From Hoplostethus atlanticus (lineage: Eukaryota > Chordata > Actinopteri > Trachichthyiformes > Trachichthyidae): a stretch of 64,000 nucleotides of DNA. Both the position numbers and the translations under genes were made by a program. Positions 35,029 to 46,715 of the stretch are shown piece after piece; the stretch's first letter is position 1; the number at the start of each line of letters is the position of its first letter. The stretch is taken from NCBI GenBank assembly GCA_034670405.1, contig JAXDDX010000007.1:62001-126000 (forward strand), read 5' to 3'. The notes under the pieces were generated by a model that saw nothing but the letters and a program-made list of their open reading frames with translations, did no database searches and was not told the origin of the DNA.

Positions 35029-38000
35029 CGCACCAAGCCCTGTACTAACAGAAGCTGAGGCAGGCATTAGCATTCTGCTGTCGTTAGTCTGTTAGTGATG
35101 AGTGGAGCAGAGCAATGGAGTGGTACTACATACTTTAGAGTCACTTCTACTCTCCTATACATCTACACACCCAGGCGCACAAGGCTTTCACACACACACA
35201 CACACAGACACACACATCGCGTAAAACACACCTCACGTCAGCACATGAAAGACTGATTTTCTTTGCCACTCCTTACCCAGTTATTTCAATCACACAACAA
35301 CATGGGAACAGGGAAGATATCGTAAAAAGCGCCTTGATTCATGGCATAAAAGTTTAGGGAGAGGCGTGGCAGCTGAACACACGCACCGGCAGACGGGGGG
35401 GGGCCTCGTTGTAAAGGTGAGCGAGAGATTTGAAAAGGATCGCGTTGTTATTGTACTTCCTCCGTCTGTCTCTGTGGGTTTGGCAGGTCTTTGTGTTCAA
35501 TCCCCAGGGGGAGTGAACAGTAGAGAGTAGCTTTAGATCCTTCTGAGAATCCCCTGGGCTCTCGGGGAGTGAGCGAGCATCCATGCTCACAGAAGCACAG
35601 AAATGAGAAGACGCACACACACACACGCGCACACACACACACACACACAGCTTTCAGGGTGCAGTGATGAATGTCAGTGTCAAACAAAGACACGCAAACA
35701 AACAAAAACAAACAGTCAAAATCCATACGTACACACACCCACGCTCGAAAACACATACACACCATCTGGGGAGTGCCGTAAGTCCACCGTTCAAGAGCTA
35801 CTACCCTCTGAGTGTATGTGTGTTCAGATCCCTAAGGGAAGCAGCTAGCCACGATATAGCAATATGTGAGGAAATACAGCTTTAGCTTCACAGTTATTCT
35901 CCCCGTTGTGTGGCTTTTCCACCCGTTCGTCTCAATTCGCTAACGAACGTGTGGCGAAACGGTGCAAACCACCCACACCGGTCTCTCTCCCCTTGGCTCT
36001 AAGCATCGATTTACACTGAGATGTAAAGGTTACATTTTCAACGCTGTTCTGATAGGCTTATGTTTCATTGAACCCCCCTCTATTCCTGTTCCAGTGCAGA
36101 GGAATTAACATTTGCAAATGGAGATGAATATTGCCTATTAGAGAGTCAAATCCCTCCTCAGCAGTCTAGCTACCCAGCAGCACTCCAAAGAGCACGGGTG
36201 CAAGTTGCCAGGTTTTGAAAACCCCTCTTACCTTTCTCTATTAACTCTCCATTTGTGTGCGGATGCCAGTTTTATAGAGTCGTTCAGCTCTGTTGCCAGT
36301 GCGCGATATTCCTCTCATTTATTTAGCAGTGTTATTGTGTCGTTGCCAGTATGTGAAATTTGCCTCCTTCTTTCTTCATTTTTGTGTGGTTGCCAGTGTT
36401 TGTATGATTCACCACCACCACCAAGCCAGGAGAACGTATAGTATATTAGCGCCATGAGTTCTCACTCTTACCATCTGCCACCCAAACTGTAATTAAATTT
36501 CACTTATCTTTTTTTTTATTAACCGAAAGTTAATAGAGCAAGCTTATTAAATCAGGGGATTTTTCACGGCAGCCGGAGTCTCACTGGCGCTTGACTCTGC
36601 CGCACACACACACACCATCCTTGAATATTTTACCGTGCATGTGTGAGGTTTAGGACATCGGTGAGCCGGTTTTTAAGCGGATTTGTGTTTACAACTATAA
36701 TATCTCCAATGAGAGAAATATACATCCCAGAAATATATTGAATACTTTGATATGAATGTTGCGGCTATACTATTTTCTCTTACTTCATCCTGTTTGCTCT
36801 GCCGTTCACACACAATCTGCTCCAGGATCACAAGATTTGTTGTGCGCACTTCTGCATGTCGAAGTGTGTGTACTTCTGCATGTTCGTTCGTGTGCATGCG
36901 TGTATTTGTTGACGCCTCAAAAAAAAAACGATGCTGAACCCCAAGACGTTATTAGACTGACTCAATGTGCGATGGAAAAGGGGAGGGAGAGGAGAGGGAG
37001 AAGAGGGAGGTGCAGAACAGCTCTAGGAAGCTTTTAATCATTTCTCCTACAGTTCAAAGCCTCAGACACAGGACACACACACGCACATGCATACAAGCGG
37101 AGAGAGAGCGAGATAGGGAGCAATCACCATCAAAACTTTCCAGCAAAGCCCACACAGTTGGTCATAAGCTCATTATATAAGTGGCGTGGTGAAAGTTGTG
37201 GGCTCGGCGTGCCAGCCGTATCAGCGGGAGGTGTTCATGTTGCGTTAGCTAATCAGGATTACTCAGCAGAGCAATGTTCGGACACGGCTGTGTCTAATCC
37301 GCTATGAAAAAAGAACAAAAAGTTGCTCATTTCTCGGTCAGTTGTGCTAATTATGCAGTAGCTAGGTGGATGCGCACGACGGCGTTGTGGCCTGCGTGTG
37401 CAAAGTTGCAAAGTCCGTCATGTCAATTTTGATTATTCCTACACGTGTTTTCTACAGTTTGAATACAATTTTCCATCGGGGGCCCGATAATTAGTTACAG
37501 TGGTTAGCTGTACAGGCCTACTGTGCATGTGCAATGAGATGTAAAGTCTATAATGATGGATTTGCGCGTGTGCATGCTGTTCCATTGGAACATGAGGAGA
37601 TAATTCACCAGGGGACTTCAAAGAATTAGTTTTAGGTTCCCATAATTTCCAGCTGGAAGAGTCTGAAATTGTAATGATTCTAATCCTCAAACTAATTAAA
37701 GCAGTTTGTACTGCTAAAGCTTGCCAACTTTCAAGCTTTCTAACTTTCTATCGTACAGATTATTGGACCACCATCTTTTTACATGTCGTCTGTATGTACA
37801 TGTCAATAGATCTTCAGCCATATTATTTGACAGGGAAAATACATGTTTAACAATGCTATGTACCTGCAGTAGTGGTGGTACTGTACTGTTTTACCGTGGT
37901 AGTAAAGGACACTGGTCACCCTGCTGTCAAGGTAGTGACCAAACAACAAAGTAAACACCACTTTGTATGTATTACCATGGTACTTTTTTGTGAGCTGCAA

Positions 38001-38070
38001 TGTCATCAAGTGATGCCTGCTCATTAGGCTCTTTAACTCCCCAACGCAATGCCTCCTTGTCCTCCCTCAG
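31567..38070 (+). other. mgat5b: mgat5b intron E-F (6.5 kb)
   Basis: GT-AG intron without recognised genes. It contains purine-rich stretches (32090-32165, 34450-34640, 36970-37010), CA/GT tracts (33791-33819, 34991-35030, 35610-35650) and a short decayed tandem repeat at 36203-36420. No transposon coding was recognised. Confidence 0.8.
36203..36420. repeat. Degenerate minisatellite built on GTTGCCAGT
   Basis: GTTGCCAG(T/G) or GATGCCAGT recurs at about 36204, 36262, 36292, 36342 and 36389. The last three copies are 50 and 47 bp apart and share the TTT/ATTTTTGTGTG-like end of the unit, pointing to an old tandem array with a unit of about 48 bp. Confidence 0.5.
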
Positions 38071-38240
38071 ATCCTGATCCATGTAGGCTTCCTAACGGAG
38101 GAGTCTGGGGACGTTTTCAGTCCCAAGGTGCTGAAGGGGGGTCCGCTGGGAGAGATGGTCCAGTGGGCTGATATCCTCACCGCCCTCCACGTTCTGGGAC
38201 ACAACCTCAAGATCTCCATGTCTGTCAAGGAGCTGCAGGG
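38071..38240 (+). CDS. mgat5b: mgat5b internal exon F: lumenal domain core strand/helix
   Basis: Exon of 170 nt, starting in phase 0 after CTCCCTCAG and ending in phase 2 at CAGGG|GTGAGT. It reads ILIHVGFLTEESGDVFSPKV, LKGGPLGEMVQWADILTALH, VLGHNLKISMSVKELQG. (I/V)LVHxGxLTxESG...GGPLGExVQWxDxxTxLxxLGHxxxxxxSxxEL is shared by MGAT5 and MGAT5B, and EESGDVFSPKVLKGG is the MGAT5B form. The next exon must begin with one base completing a Gly codon and should encode the family block ending near (L/F)DLIY-D--GL. I found no such exon before the end of the window. Confidence 0.94.
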
Positions 38241-41200
38241 GTGAGTCGTTCTAAAATGCTACGCCAATGCTGGAAGTATTTGGGTTGTTAGCAGTGGTTG
38301 ATTTTGGGCGGGTTAGCATTGGTAATATGAATAAAGAAAGACTTCTTGCTAATGCACAGATTCATCAACCTCTTGTGTATCAGAGTAACTTGGGCTGAGA
38401 CCTTGTAAACCCTTGGTATTTTACTTGCAGTGAGCGGGTGTTTGATTTTCTCCACAGTAGACTGAGTTTTGAATCTACTATGTTTTGGAATGAGCCAACG
38501 CCAATGCAGTCCAGAAAATAGAACTAATTCTGCATCTCTGTGAGCAACTCAATCAACTGGAAGTCCATTAATCTCCTATAGAGAAACTTGGCCAATGTGT
38601 GGACAATCATCAGTTGTCAATAGCCAATCGGATTTGCATCTCAAAAACACTTGCAAGCTGTGAGTTATTTTCATAGTTTTTAAAAATGTTTTGATTAATG
38701 CTACCTAATTAGCACTTGCTAGCTAGCTATATTAACTCATCGTTATGAAAATACATCCTGTTCGAAACTTTGTAGCTGCATGGGGTGAATGTGGGCTAAC
38801 AGCATGGATCATGTTGTTGATGAAAACCAGAAAACCCTCAACATGAATAGGTATCAAGGAATCAATAGGTTTGTCTGTATTTGGCCATTCAGTGCCGTTT
38901 GTCCAGTTGACCAGCTACATCATGACAGTAGGGATGAATCAGGCAAGAAAACCTGTTTTGGTTTGGAAAGACAAAAGGGTATGGATTGACAGATTGACAG
39001 ATTGTGTTGTGACTCTGAGTGAGCGGTTTGATGGATTGGACCACCACTGAAGTACGGCACTTTCTATCTTTCTCATGTTCTGGTCTGGCCTAAGAATTGC
39101 TTTCACTAATGTGATCACAATTGGATTTAACTTAATGTTTATTAGGATGCAAAATGGCCACCACAAAATGACGTGACATCAAGTGAAAACAAACAATTGA
39201 CATTTTACAGTCCTTGCTGTATCACTGTGCTCTTGCACCATGACAGCAGTACGCTATAATTACACTGCATCCCCAGATTAGGCATGAGGGTCCTGAGGTC
39301 CTGTTGGTTTATTTATCACTGTGTTACTCCCATATCGACTCACTGCCCACTTTCCTGTCTATGTGATGCCGGTGCTGTGTGTCTTTTTAACCCCCTGCGT
39401 CAACGCGCTAGCATGTTTCTGCTGACGCTTACAGCCGCGGAGCCAACACGGATGTACGTAAATCTGCCCTGTTGGGAAAGAGCCCTTGGGGTCGTTCTAT
39501 CCAGTCTATGGGATATATCTACTTCAGGGCCAAGACTGTGTAAATCACTCAGGTTGTCAACCGTCACCAGCCCCAAGCCAGTCCCGTCGTGATGGATTGC
39601 TAATGTAGCACAGTAGCCCCAGAATTATGAATAGGGGTGTCTTTTGAGACTCTTCCTGAATCATGCTGGGGATAGGCAATGTCTTTGTTTAGCCTTGATT
39701 GGGCCAATAGCCTTTGTCTTTCTTCCATCGTTGGTCATTGCAATGACACGGGTATGGAGTATAGATCAATATAATGATGTCTACAGCGACCTGGCCGAAC
39801 TGTACATTTTACATTGTGCACTGCCTGTGACAGCTCCCACCAGTCATAGAAGAAATATTATATTAAGCCTCAGCCTTTGGCATTCATTTCGTAGACATGT
39901 AACACCTGAGAGAAATTTTATTTTTAAAAGATGGCATGGACTACACAGGGATGAGTTCAGTTGTCAGACTTGAAACGGATGGTAGGATCATTTTTATCGA
40001 CTGCCAGTCACAGTGGCATCTTGGGACCCGCATTCTCAAATTATTCTTTCTCACAGCCCAGGCCTTAATGTTTTTAGGCGAACTGTGCAGGCCAATCTAG
40101 AAAAAAAAAAAAAAGGGTTTTAGGGTACTAACTTACCATGCATGAAGTATTATTTAGCCACTTGGAAAGGCTTTGGCAGCAAAAAGGAGCTTATAGCTTT
40201 GGATTACTTGGGGACCCAGTTTAATCTTACTTCAAACCACATTTGGATCCTGACTCAATCTTTTAAAAACACTGGTGTGAGAAATAGCACATCAACTCTG
40301 TCTCCTCTTGTCAATCTTTCCACATGGTTTTGCTGCAGGAAAGTGGAACAGCGCGGGGGTTATATAGGGTGTCCAATCTTTTTTGTTGACGCGTCACTTT
40401 TTTGTTTTTACACTTTTTATTTCCCTTGGTTCCTGGTTTCAGTAGGACAAAGAAAATTGAGAGTTAAGGTTCAACCAACGTGCTAATGCAATTTTGCTGT
40501 CACACTATTGTGAAAATGCTATGTTTTCTCCTTTCATCTGTCCAAATGTCTTTATTGATCTTCAAGGGTCCATTAAACCATCTCTGGGCAAATAGATGCT
40601 GACTAAAGGTGAATATGCCTGTTCTTTGCCAGTGTTATTCACAATGTTAAGCCAATAATGGCATATGCAGCTAGTGATCCATAAGGTGGTCCTTTGTGCT
40701 GTCATGTCAATTGAATGCAGGTCTCTCTGCCATATTTCTTGGCTCAACACAAAGGCAAGGACACAAACAAGCTTAAGATTATTTTTTTTTCTCTAGATGA
40801 CAGATTTGTGATTTGAAAAGCAACTGTATTGATTTTCTGTTTGGCAGCCCTGTGAATTACAATGGCACCGGCAAATGTGTGTATTTTGTGAAAGGCGTGA
40901 ACAAACCTAGACTACATCTCGTAGCAAAGATTCTGCTATATTTACTTGCTGATTTTCCACTTGGCCAAAGAAGGCAAAAAGCCGTATGCACTGAGATGTT
41001 TGCTTTGTGCGCATTCGCTTCATTTCATGGCCTCGAAATTACAAATGCAATCATCACCTTTTGTCAGTACACAGATGGGAACAGGGGACGTCAGATGAGT
41101 GTTTTCATAGTAATTACTGAGCACCGTAGATAACACGCTGACTAGTCTACAATCAGCAGTACTTCACAGAAAATCCCATAGATCTACACCAAAGCCATGG

Positions 41201-41268
41201 ATTATTTCTACACATCTAATGTTGTTGTCAGTGGCACTGTGGTACCAAGCCAAAGCACTATACTGTGT

Positions 41269-41472
41269 TTAAAGCTGCACTAGGCAAGATTTCTATGTAC
41301 AAATACAAGTACTATTATCCTAAATCACAAAGTGGGGCTGCATTAGAGAAAAGTCATATGTGATACGATTTATGCTTAATGAATTCCTTCAGACCTCCCA
41401 AATTTCAAGCAGTTGTCTCCTGCTGACACTTGGGGCCGATGATGTGCGAAGTTGCCTAGTAAAGCTATAAAA
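41269..41472. mobile_element. MITE with 18-bp imperfect terminal inverted repeats
   Basis: Left end TTAAAGCTGCACTAGGCA. The right end, reverse-complemented, is TTATAGCTTTACTAGGCA, 15 of 18 matching. The element is about 204 bp and non-coding. TTAAAGCTGCA-type ends are common in fish short interspersed DNA elements as I recall. The target duplication could not be fixed, and TTTA/TAAA at the ends is ambiguous. Confidence 0.55.
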
Positions 41473-43721
41473 TTCTACACTGTGCAGTTTTAATGGAGTT
41501 GAGACTGAGATTGATGTCTCTTCTAGTACTTGCTATTCTTGTTTGTCTCTTACAGTACTCTGTAAGAATATTCATCGATCGTTGACTATTTCCTTACTCG
41601 GTCCTCTCTCGCTCTCTCTCTCCCCAGGTTATTGTCCTCCCCTGCAAACTTGTAATTCCTTCTTCATTCCCCTCACTCCCTCCATCCCCAAGTAACGGTG
41701 CAAAAATACCTTTTAAGACGGTAAGTGAGAGTGAGGCGTTTTAAAGGCTTATTTTCTTTTTCCCCCTGAAGACAGACAGGAAGGCTGACAGACACAGACA
41801 GACAAATGGGCTGACAATCTGGACAGGCAGGCAGGCAGAAAGACGAATGGAAAACCAGGCTGGAGGAGAGGCAGAAAGACAACAAAAGCCTCACAGAGGC
41901 TGCTTAGTGCAGGTTGAGTCCAAGTACAGATTTGGAAACAGCCTCTTCCCTTCCTTGGGCTAAACACTGCCCAGAGAGCAAAACTGAACAAAACGCGTCG
42001 AGTTAAAAGAGGAAGCAGTGGGTATAGGTGTAATTGACCACTGAGGGGATGATTGTGTTACTGTATATATTTTGCACTCTGGTCTGTAGTTCAAGTCTGA
42101 ACAACATACCCCGCAGGTAACACATAGACATGCACACACGACATATAGTGCATATTTAGGGTGACCTATTGTGTCCGTTTACCGCAAATCTGCATCCCTT
42201 GCCCATTCTGATGTATTGTTTAATGTATAGATCAGAGTCATTTATTGGCCGCCACGATTCCACTTCTTGTTTGTCTCATATTGTCAGTGTTGGCAGTATT
42301 GACGATGTTGATTGACCTGCAACAGTCACATTTTGTGACATCTTGCGACCTAAACGTGTCCATCAATTATTCTACTGTCTATGACCCTATTGCTAATATG
42401 TTTAGTCTTTCTAGTGGTCAACCTTCATGACTCTGTCTGATGATGTTTGATTGATTTGCTGACTGCCGATGGTTGTACACCTGCTCACACTTCCTCATTG
42501 GGGTGTGAGGTAGGTCATTTAACACTTTATGTTTTGACGAAGGTTTAGCATCAACATCTCATCTATTCAGCAATGTGTCTTTGCATAGACTGTGCACAGC
42601 TAAAAAAATCGGGCTACATCAGCTACATGGAGTTAAAGTTATTTCATGCCATATAATGGGACTGAAACAGGCGGTAATTGTAAGGTGGAAAAGCAGGGGT
42701 GTGAAGGTTGGGGTGGCGGATGTGTGTATACGTTTGCTTTCAACTGACAGTCTGGGTTCAGTCGCCCACTCATGCAAAGAAGCGTTCTGCTGTGAGTTAA
42801 GTTTTCATTTTCAGCAAACATTTTTCTTATTTAAACATAACCACAACCTCTAACCTTAACCAAATTGTTTTAGTTGCCTAGCTTTAACCCTAAATTGACC
42901 CTATTTGCGGCGGGCAATGCATAGGTATTGCATTGCATTGAATCACTTCACACACACACACATTTGCTGCATGCTGCTCTCCCATCCTGTACAGTCAGTT
43001 GGCCATAAAAGCCCCTTTAGATATTTCGGTAACTTCTGTTTTCTCCTCCTTAGTCTTTGCCCTGCGTATACATTAATCATCTCGGTGTTGACGTGATGGT
43101 GGTGTTGTCTCGCAGCCTGCAGGTCATAGTGATACAGGGAATGATTTGATTTTAATCTCCCTCTCCTGTGACAGAGCAGAAACATATCTCAGTCCCCAGG
43201 CTGTCACTGTGCGGATGGATGGACTGATGAAGGAGTGTGTATGGAGAAGCCTGCAGGGAGGGAAGGGAGGGGACCGAAGTGCTGAGTCAACGTGCCACTG
43301 AAGGCTCTCTGTTGAATGGCGTCCCTTTTTGTTTTTGGATCTTGGGTTGTCCTTCATTTATGCACAAAGCGCACATTTCACTTGCACGCCCATGCCCACA
43401 CTTTGACTCTGACACACTCACACACACACTACAACTCCTCACAACAGCACACAAACCTGAGTTAATTCAACCTTTTGCATCTGGCGTTCTTTGCTGAGTG
43501 TGCACTCCTCTCAGTGGGGGCTAACAGAGTAGCTGGATGGAAATGAGGCTGAATTTAGTGGCAATTAGATTGGTGAGGCACCTCAGATGTATTACTGTCA
43601 GTGGGAGAAGAGACAGGGCTCCGCCTGCTCTGCATCTCAGACCTGTGGTACCCCAGTCAATGTCATGCAAAATGGTCAGCATCTTATTTCTTTATCCCAT
43701 CACCACTATAATGAGACAGAC

Positions 43722-43722
<1 letters not shown>

Positions 43723-43760
<38 letters not shown>

Positions 43761-43763
43761 AAA
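43723..43763. repeat. (GAAA)n tetranucleotide microsatellite
   Basis: About ten GAAA units, followed by a short (GGAA)n run near 43795-43810. Confidence 0.95.
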
Positions 43764-44051
43764 AGAATAGATTTAAAGACAGGCAGACAAAGAAAGGAAG
43801 GAAGGAAGGAAATAAGCAGAGATAGAGAAACCTGTTATGCTCAGATTGTGTGTAGAGAGCATGGGCTGCATGATCTCTGTTATATCAGTGAGGTGAAAAG
43901 GGCTGGAGAAAACCCAGGCAGTGGAAAGCCGAGACTAAAATGGCCTTTTTCCCACTGCAGGGCCCAGCAGGGTTTGCCAGGCTTACGTAATGATTGTTCA
44001 GACATAACCAAAAGCACTTATTGTAAATCTGACAAATCATCTCCGTCAGTA

Positions 44052-44547
44052 CACTATATGGCCAAAAGTCAGTGGACACCTGACCATCACACCTATATGA
44101 GCTTGCTGGACATCCCATTCTAAAACCATGGGCATTAATATGGAGTTGGACCCCCCCACACTCTTCTGGGAAGGCTTTCCACAAGCTTTTGGAGTGTGTC
44201 TGTGGGAATTTGTGCCCATTCAGCCAAAAGAGCATTTGTGAGGCCAGGCAGTGATGTTGGACGAGAAGGCCTGGCTCGCAATCGGCGTTCTGATTCCTCC
44301 CAAAGGTGTTCAAGTGGGGTTGAGGTCAGGGCTCTGTGCAGGCCAATCGAGTTCCTCCACACCAAACTCGTCTAACCATGTCTTTATGGACCTCGCTTTG
44401 TTCGCAAAGTTGGAAGCGCCCAATTGGCTAAAATGTCTTGGTATCCTGTAGCATTAAGATTACCCTTCACTGGAACTAAGGGGCCAAGCCCAAACCCCTG
44501 AAAAACAGGGTTGGTGTGGGTGTCCACTGACTTTTGGCCATATAGTG
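44052..44547 (-). mobile_element. Internally deleted Tc1/mariner element
   Basis: The termini are perfect inverted repeats of at least 29 bp: the left end begins CACTATATGGCCAAAAGTCA and continues GTGGACACC, and the right end is its exact reverse complement. TA dinucleotides flank both sides (44050-44051 and 44548-44549), as expected for Tc1/mariner target duplication. The minus strand encodes the C-terminal part of a Tc1 transposase: TPLEHLWEESERRLRARPSR, then LTNALLAEWAQIPTDTLQKL and VESLPRRV, around 44315-44140. The upstream two-thirds, including the DNA-binding region and the first catalytic Asp, are missing. At 496 bp it is non-autonomous but could have been moved in trans. Confidence 0.9.
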
Positions 44548-45639
44548 TATTAAGATGCACAGAGAATCACAGAAACTGCATTTTTAGAGGCTAGTCCCTG
44601 TTTAACCAGAGAGAAAGTGTCAAAGGCATCCGATTGATTGGGACTCTCTCTTTGTAAGCATTTGAGCCTTCAGTTCCTCCTTTGAGTTTCTTCCCTCTGG
44701 TCGAGGGTTTAGACTGCCGAAGGGCAAGGCTAACAGTATGAGGAACTCTTTTATGTACCATGCCATTAACTTGCGTAACTCCGGTTAATGTGTTTATTAT
44801 AGGAAAGTCATGGTTAGTGCTGTTTATTTTAATGGTGTTCAATGGATGAATGATTTCTGAATTGGATTGAATCTTTTTTTTATACGGTTATCACGACCAG
44901 GAAAACATTTTTAGACAATATATGTAAGCATTCCGGGTAACAACAAGTCCTGACATTTTGTCCTGGCATCTTTCTTAGAGTCCACTATGGTTTCCACATA
45001 GATTTTGCCCCAAATACCAATTTATATTCCTGCTGAAGGCAAAACTCTCTACTCCCTCCAAATGTTGCCCACCTCTCTTAGCCTTTAAATCTCTCCCCAT
45101 TCTCTCTCCACGATTCACGCTCTCATTTTCTCACACTCCCTTTCCATCTTTTCCACTAACTTGAGGTGTCAACTTTCACAGTGTCATCACCGGTGCAGGC
45201 CTTAGTTGCCATGGAGATCAGAAACCAGGGCTAGTTAGGGGTTGGATGAGTGGAGGGAGACAGACTAACAGCCAATCAACACATCCTGTGATGTAGCGGC
45301 GAGAGCAGGAGGAGGGAATCTAAAACCCCTTTGGTCCCCAACAGGTAGATACACAAAAAGTGGACCGTGGGCATGACGGGATGTGCTGATAATTGGATAG
45401 TGTGATTGAACAGATACGTAGCCTACAGCAGGGACTCAGATGTGTGAGGGTCAAGGGTGCAAATTTGGTCTAGATGCTCTCCTGTCTTCCTCTCTCATCT
45501 TCTCTCCTCTTGTCCTATTTCGTCTCTCCTCTCCGTCCTTGTCCTCACTATAGTCTGTGCAGAGTGCGTGGGGGTCTCCTTAATGCCCAACTAATCTGAC
45601 ACACTCCCATTACTCACCACCCCTGTCCAGCTTTACATG

Positions 45640-45641
<2 letters not shown>

Positions 45642-45675
<34 letters not shown>
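45642..45675. repeat. (CT)n microsatellite
   Basis: CT tract of about 34 nt. Confidence 0.95.
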
Positions 45676-45677
<2 letters not shown>

Positions 45678-46103
45678 ATCTCTTTCTCCCAGACCATCTC
45701 GCATCTCGTTGTAATCCATTTAACGTGTTGTGTTTCACGGCTCAGGGTCCCATGCCGGGCCAGAAGGTCCCTCAGCACATTAATCTCCTCTTCCCAGAAA
45801 TGGGCGAAGGAGAATTAGACCCCACCAACGCCCTAAGACAACCCTCCTCTTCCTCCTCCTCTCTCACACACACACACAATGCACTGTAGACATACATACA
45901 CAAACACATCAACATGCAACACACCTTCACACACACACACACACACACACTCCTCTTCTCTCCATCTTAGCGAATTCGTGTTTGTGCACCGCCTCATTTG
46001 CTGCATCTTGTCCTTGCAGAGCTTTATTGTCTAATCCCGTTCACATGTCATGCACACAAACACACTGTACATAAACACAAAACACACATGCACACACAGA
46101 AGC

Positions 46104-46106
<3 letters not shown>

Positions 46107-46144
<38 letters not shown>
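46107..46144. repeat. (AG)n microsatellite
   Basis: Perfect AG tract of about 38 nt, 160 nt beyond the 3' end of the LINE described next. Confidence 0.95.
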
Positions 46145-46147
<3 letters not shown>

Positions 46148-46521
46148 AATACAATGTAATAGTATCAGTGGATCAGTGGAACTGTAGCAGAGCTGTATTT
46201 TGCATTATAAAGGCAGACCTCCTTTCACATCTTTCTCAGTCACATAAACACACATTTCTAACAGTACATAAACAGAGACCACATATCCAATGGAAGGGAA
46301 AAATAGTAGTATAGTAAGTATAGTATAGTAATAGTAATATTTATTCAGCCATCACACATAATACAATAAATATAAACAGTATAAACAAAACAGTATAAAC
46401 AAAATCAACAGTCTATGTATTAAGTAGTGACTGAACAGGCTAAGGCAGAAGCAAAATGCTTATCTATGCCTATCCTATATACTTCTCAATTTAAGCTACC
46501 CTCCAAAAATAAAATAAAACA

Positions 46522-46715
46522 CATTCACACTTCTAACCCACAAAATAGCTTTATAAACCATTGTCTTGAAAACCAAAAGTGAATTACTTGTTCTTCGATT
46601 TAAATCAGCAATAAAAGATCATTCACACTTATAACTCTCAAAAATAGCTTTGTACACCATTCTTTTGAAAACCAAAAGCGAATTACACATTCTTAAATTT
46701 ACATTAGCATTGTTC
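46522..46715 (-). repeat. 98-bp tandem duplication at the 3' end of LINE ORF2
   Basis: CATTCACACTT begins at 46522 and again at 46620. The two units share AAAATAGCTTT(A/G)TA, ACCATT and TTGAAAACCAAAAG(T/C)GAAT in register. The copy at 46620-46715 encodes the last residues of ORF2, and the copy at 46522-46619 lies in the 3' UTR and carries stops. The two units differ at many positions. Confidence 0.85.

Noticed and set aside
37860..37990. Short element suggested by TACCGTGGTAGTA and TATTACCATGGTAC
   Set aside because: The words are partly complementary but no defined ends or duplication could be shown.
40813..41133. 106-codon open frame with some globular-looking composition
   Set aside because: No recognisable domain, no splice-site context, and no agreement with mgat5b phase.
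41600..41665. Acceptor-like CTCTCTCTCCCCAG at about 41635 as the next mgat5b exon
   Set aside because: In the required phase the sequence after the AG reaches a stop within nine codons and shows no similarity to the expected family block.
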